Below are positions 62,283-64,000 of a stretch of DNA of 64,000 nucleotides, one piece after another; the stretch's first letter is position 1, and every line of letters begins with the position of its first letter. The stretch spans positions 21,898 through 85,897 of the forward strand of contig JAFWAC010000008.1 of assembly GCA_017507805.1 (NCBI GenBank), read 5' to 3'. This DNA comes from Clostridia bacterium (GTDB taxonomy: Bacteria; Bacillota; Clostridia; Oscillospirales; Acutalibacteraceae). Made by a program: the position numbers and the translations under genes. The notes below the pieces were generated by a model that saw only the letters and a program-made list of their open reading frames with translations, was not told where the DNA came from and ran no database searches.

Positions 62283-63131
62283 TTATATTAATTTGCCGAT
62301 CAGCTCATTAAGTCTTTCCGCAGCATAGTCAAATGCTTCTTCTGACGAATTAAAGTTCATTGCTCCGACAGCGCTTTCCTCGCCCTCCTGTTCAAGACTT
62401 TTTAAACCCACAAAATCATAAAGATGAGGCTCCAAGGTCAGCACACTGCCCCCTGCCTTTTTATAAAGTCTTAAAAGCTCGGCAACATTTCCGTCACCCG
62501 TTCCCGGTGGAACCACCTTGCCGCCCACAGCATCCTTAATATGCATATATTCAACATAAGGCTCCATTTTGCTCCATGCCTTAATTGTATCCTCGCCGCA
62601 CTGCACAAAATTTGCAGGGTCGAAAACCGCCTTTATTTCCGGCAAAGCGCTGTGAATACCAAAGCAACGACCTGCCGTATCGCCGTATATACCCTTTTCG
62701 TTTTCATGGCAGGGTATTATTCGGTATTCCCGTGCCAGCTCGGCAAATTTGCCCATTCTGTCAATTACAAGGTTTTTGTAATTATCGGGGTTTTCATCCT
62801 TGGGCATAAAAAAGCTGAACAGTCTTATATGCTCGGTTTCGAAAATCTTACCCAATTCCAATGTCTTTTTATAAAGCTCAAGATATTCGGTGAAATCACA
62901 ATTTATATCAACCTTTCCTATCGGTGAGCCCAATGACCAAACCGAAAGTCCGTTATCCTTCAAAAGCTTTGCCTTTTCCCTTGCCTCGTCAAGGCTTAGC
63001 TCTGTGAAGTTCTTACCGTCCACCGCCCTGATTTCAAGAAAGCTGTAATTATTTCTTTTTAATGCATCTATCTGTCCGATAAATTTCTCATTACTCTCAT
63101 CGGCAAATGCCGCAAATTTAAAAACATCCAT
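62283..63131 (-). CDS. Sugar phosphate isomerase/epimerase (xylose isomerase-like TIM barrel)
   Basis: A 282-residue TIM-barrel protein of the AP-endonuclease-2/xylose-isomerase-like family. Metal ligands appear in CHENEKGIYGD (near 139), VFDPANFVQCGED and YMHIKDAVGG (near 195); LTLEPHLYDF carries the last glutamate. Start has GGAGG before ATG. The exact sugar is unknown. Confidence 0.85.
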   Translation of the reverse strand: MDVFKFAAFADESNEKFIGQIDALKRNNYSFLEIRAVDGKNFTELSLDEAREKAKLLKDNGLSVWSLGSPIGKVDINCDFTEYLELYKKTLELGKIFETEHIRLFSFFMPKDENPDNYKNLVIDRMGKFAELAREYRIIPCHENEKGIYGDTAGRCFGIHSALPEIKAVFDPANFVQCGEDTIKAWSKMEPYVEYMHIKDAVGGKVVPPGTGDGNVAELLRLYKKAGGSVLTLEPHLYDFVGLKSLEQEGEESAVGAMNFNSSEEAFDYAAERLNELIGKLI

Positions 63132-63267
63132 TTTTTTGCCTCCAATCTACATTGATATTATATATCCTAAACTTTTATCAATCAATTGTAAAAACAATCA
63201 GAAAAGCATTGGGAAAATGCGCACAAAAATATGACTGCCGACCAAGCCGACAGTCATAAGCAGATAT

Positions 63268-63305
63268 AAAAAAAAGCTCAAAGCCACAAAAATGCAGCTT
63301 TGAGC
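63268..63305 (-). terminator. Terminator after the tRNA-Leu fragment
   Basis: A 9-bp perfect stem (63276-63284 with 63297-63305, loop of 12) followed on the minus strand by eight T, starting 2 bases after the CCA end of the tRNA fragment. A second imperfect stem lies at about 63222-63256 (ATGACTG/CAGTCAT). Confidence 0.85.
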
Positions 63306-63307
63306 GT

Positions 63308-63360
63308 TGGTGCGGGTAACAGGAATCGAACCTGCATGAAATCACTTTCACACGGACCTG
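63308..63360 (-). pseudogene. 3' half of a tRNA-Leu gene (displaced attachment-site end)
   Basis: On the minus strand the sequence holds a complete T arm (GCAGG, TTCGATT loop, CCTGT at 63319-63335), the acceptor 3' strand TACCCGC (63312-63318), discriminator A and encoded CCA (63308-63310). Before it lies a long variable arm with a TGAAA/TTTCA stem and GTGA loop (about 63336-63350). This pattern is that of tRNA-Leu. No matching 5' acceptor GCGGGTA, D arm or paired anticodon stem is found upstream, so it is a fragment. Confidence 0.75.
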
Positions 63361-63419
63361 ATGGTAACGCCACCTTGTTGGAAATAGAATTATATTGCTA
63401 TTTTGCCTTCCATTAGGTC

Positions 63420-63851
63420 TTATACTCTCGGTTCTCCGTATTCCCTGCGCATAGCATTCATAGAAACAACCCACTGTTTGCCAAACTTACACACATCAAC
63501 TCCCTCAACTAATTTTCCATAACTGATTGCTTTTCTTAAAGTGCTTTCGTTCAAAGCCCAAAGGTCAGTAGCATCACTAAACGCCATAAGTCCATCAAAG
63601 GGAGTTTTGACATCGACTCCGTTTTCCCACAGTTCATCGCAAGAAAGGTCCAAATCATCGTTCCATACAATGCCATGACCGCCCACATCAACGGTGACCT
63701 CGGAAAATAGATGAGGGTCTTTTAATTCTGCAAAGAGCGATATGCTCTCAAACAGAGGTTTCATATCGTATATCTTAGTGCAACCCTCTGCGAACTGAAC
63801 ACTTAAGCGATATTCAGGTAACGGAGATATATTTTTAATTTTATGAAACAT
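63420..63851 (-). CDS. DUF2442 protein
   Basis: A 143-residue protein whose first 85 residues match DUF2442 (EYRLSVQFAEGCTKIYDM, PLFESISLFAELKDPHLFSEVTVD, GHGIVWNDDLDLSCDELWENG). The C-terminal part (AFSDATDLWALNESTLRKAI onwards, ending near YGEPRV) looks like a small helix-turn-helix or toxin-antitoxin-associated extension (KAISYGKLVEGVDVCKFGKQW). DUF2442 genes often pair with DUF4160 genes in toxin-antitoxin-like pairs; the partner is not seen. Start with CAGGAGG 5 bases upstream. Likely carried by the element beginning near 63360. Confidence 0.75.
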   Translation of the reverse strand: MFHKIKNISPLPEYRLSVQFAEGCTKIYDMKPLFESISLFAELKDPHLFSEVTVDVGGHGIVWNDDLDLSCDELWENGVDVKTPFDGLMAFSDATDLWALNESTLRKAISYGKLVEGVDVCKFGKQWVVSMNAMRREYGEPRV

Positions 63852-63881
63852 AATAGCCTCCTGTTATAATATATTTGCCAT

Positions 63882-63909
63882 CCGTAGTACATCAACCAGA
63901 TGTACACGG
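63882..63909. other. Bulged hairpin upstream of the DUF2442 gene
   Basis: A 7-bp perfect stem (63887-63893 with 63899-63905, loop of 5) is continued by 4 more pairs (63882-63885 with 63906-63909) after one bulged A. It lies about 30 bases before the DUF2442 start and could be an operator or leader stem. The sequence from 63910 to the window end shows no gene I recognise. Confidence 0.45.
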
Positions 63910-64000
63910 CAGGTTCTCATTCCTAAGCTATAATAGAAGGGCTAAATGGACTGACGATAGCCTCCTTGGGATATTACGCCCGTTAGAAAGACTGTCATCC

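Noticed and set aside
63178-63474. 98-codon open frame on the minus strand
   Set aside because: It runs through the terminator, the tRNA fragment and the end of the DUF2442 gene and has no family features or ribosome site.

Overview
The window reads as chromosome of an anaerobic, spore-forming, low-to-mid GC Clostridia-type Firmicute, most like the gut Oscillospiraceae/Ruminococcaceae. The evidence is a Gram-positive mraZ-led division and cell-wall cluster, a MurE with the DNPR motif of meso-diaminopimelate enzymes, spore coat genes (cotJA, cotJB, a CotF-like protein), a Na+-pumping oxaloacetate decarboxylase, a 2-hydroxyacyl-CoA dehydratase activase pair, and many AGGAGG-type ribosome sites and TTGnnn-17-TATAAT promoters. 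Most genes lie on the minus strand. No replication origin, rRNA operon or CRISPR array was seen.

Layout. 1-2.7 kb: a capsule tyrosine-phosphorylation module (chain-length regulator, BY-kinase, PHP phosphatase) with an unusual array of seven abutting hairpins. 2.7-7 kb: acyl-CoA dehydratase activase and partner. 7-19.5 kb: the dcw operon mraZ-rsmH-ftsL-pbp-murE-mraY-ftsW-murG-murA-ftsQ, then ftsZ on its own promoter. 19.6-23.1 kb: a REP-like repeat and an ECF sigma/anti-sigma/secreted leucine-rich-repeat operon. 23.1-28.7 kb: pdxY, nth, an EIIC-like permease, then a plus-strand run (2-hydroxyacid dehydrogenase, two histidine phosphatases, ruvX). 28.7-33.2 kb: a DUF951-prfA-sua5-coaE-M18 peptidase operon bounded by a promoter and a terminator. 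33.3-38.7 kb: CotF-like protein and a HAD-MFS-dCMP deaminase-galT-AEC transporter operon. 38.7-48 kb: rpmB, gpsA-plsY-der-DUF512, rpmF-yceD, malQ and serC-serA. 48-54 kb: Nudix hydrolase, M14 peptidase, C-GCAxxG-C-C protein and oadGCBA. 54-56.3 kb: cotJA-cotJB followed by a cotJC cut off after 32 native codons, next to an intact serine recombinase. 56.3-62.3 kb: potABCD with an acetyltransferase and a membrane protein of unknown function. 62.3-64 kb: sugar-phosphate isomerase, a displaced tRNA-Leu 3' end with its terminator, and a DUF2442 protein.

The most interesting region is the right end. cotJC is interrupted in its conserved QYGG segment and the remainder is not found anywhere in the window; a serine recombinase begins 16 bases on. 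This is the architecture of sporulation-gene intervening elements such as skin in sigK, but in a spore coat gene. About 8.5 kb further on, a tRNA-Leu 3' half with its own terminator marks what looks like the edge of a second integrated element running off the window. Other notable signals are the seven-hairpin array at 825-1003, a palindrome centred on the -10 box of an almost leaderless operon at 26.8 kb, a terminator hairpin that contains the ribosome site of the CotF-like gene at 33.8 kb, and a potA leader with mutually exclusive pairings at 62.0-62.16 kb.

All identifications rest on motif and family recognition by eye; no database search was run.
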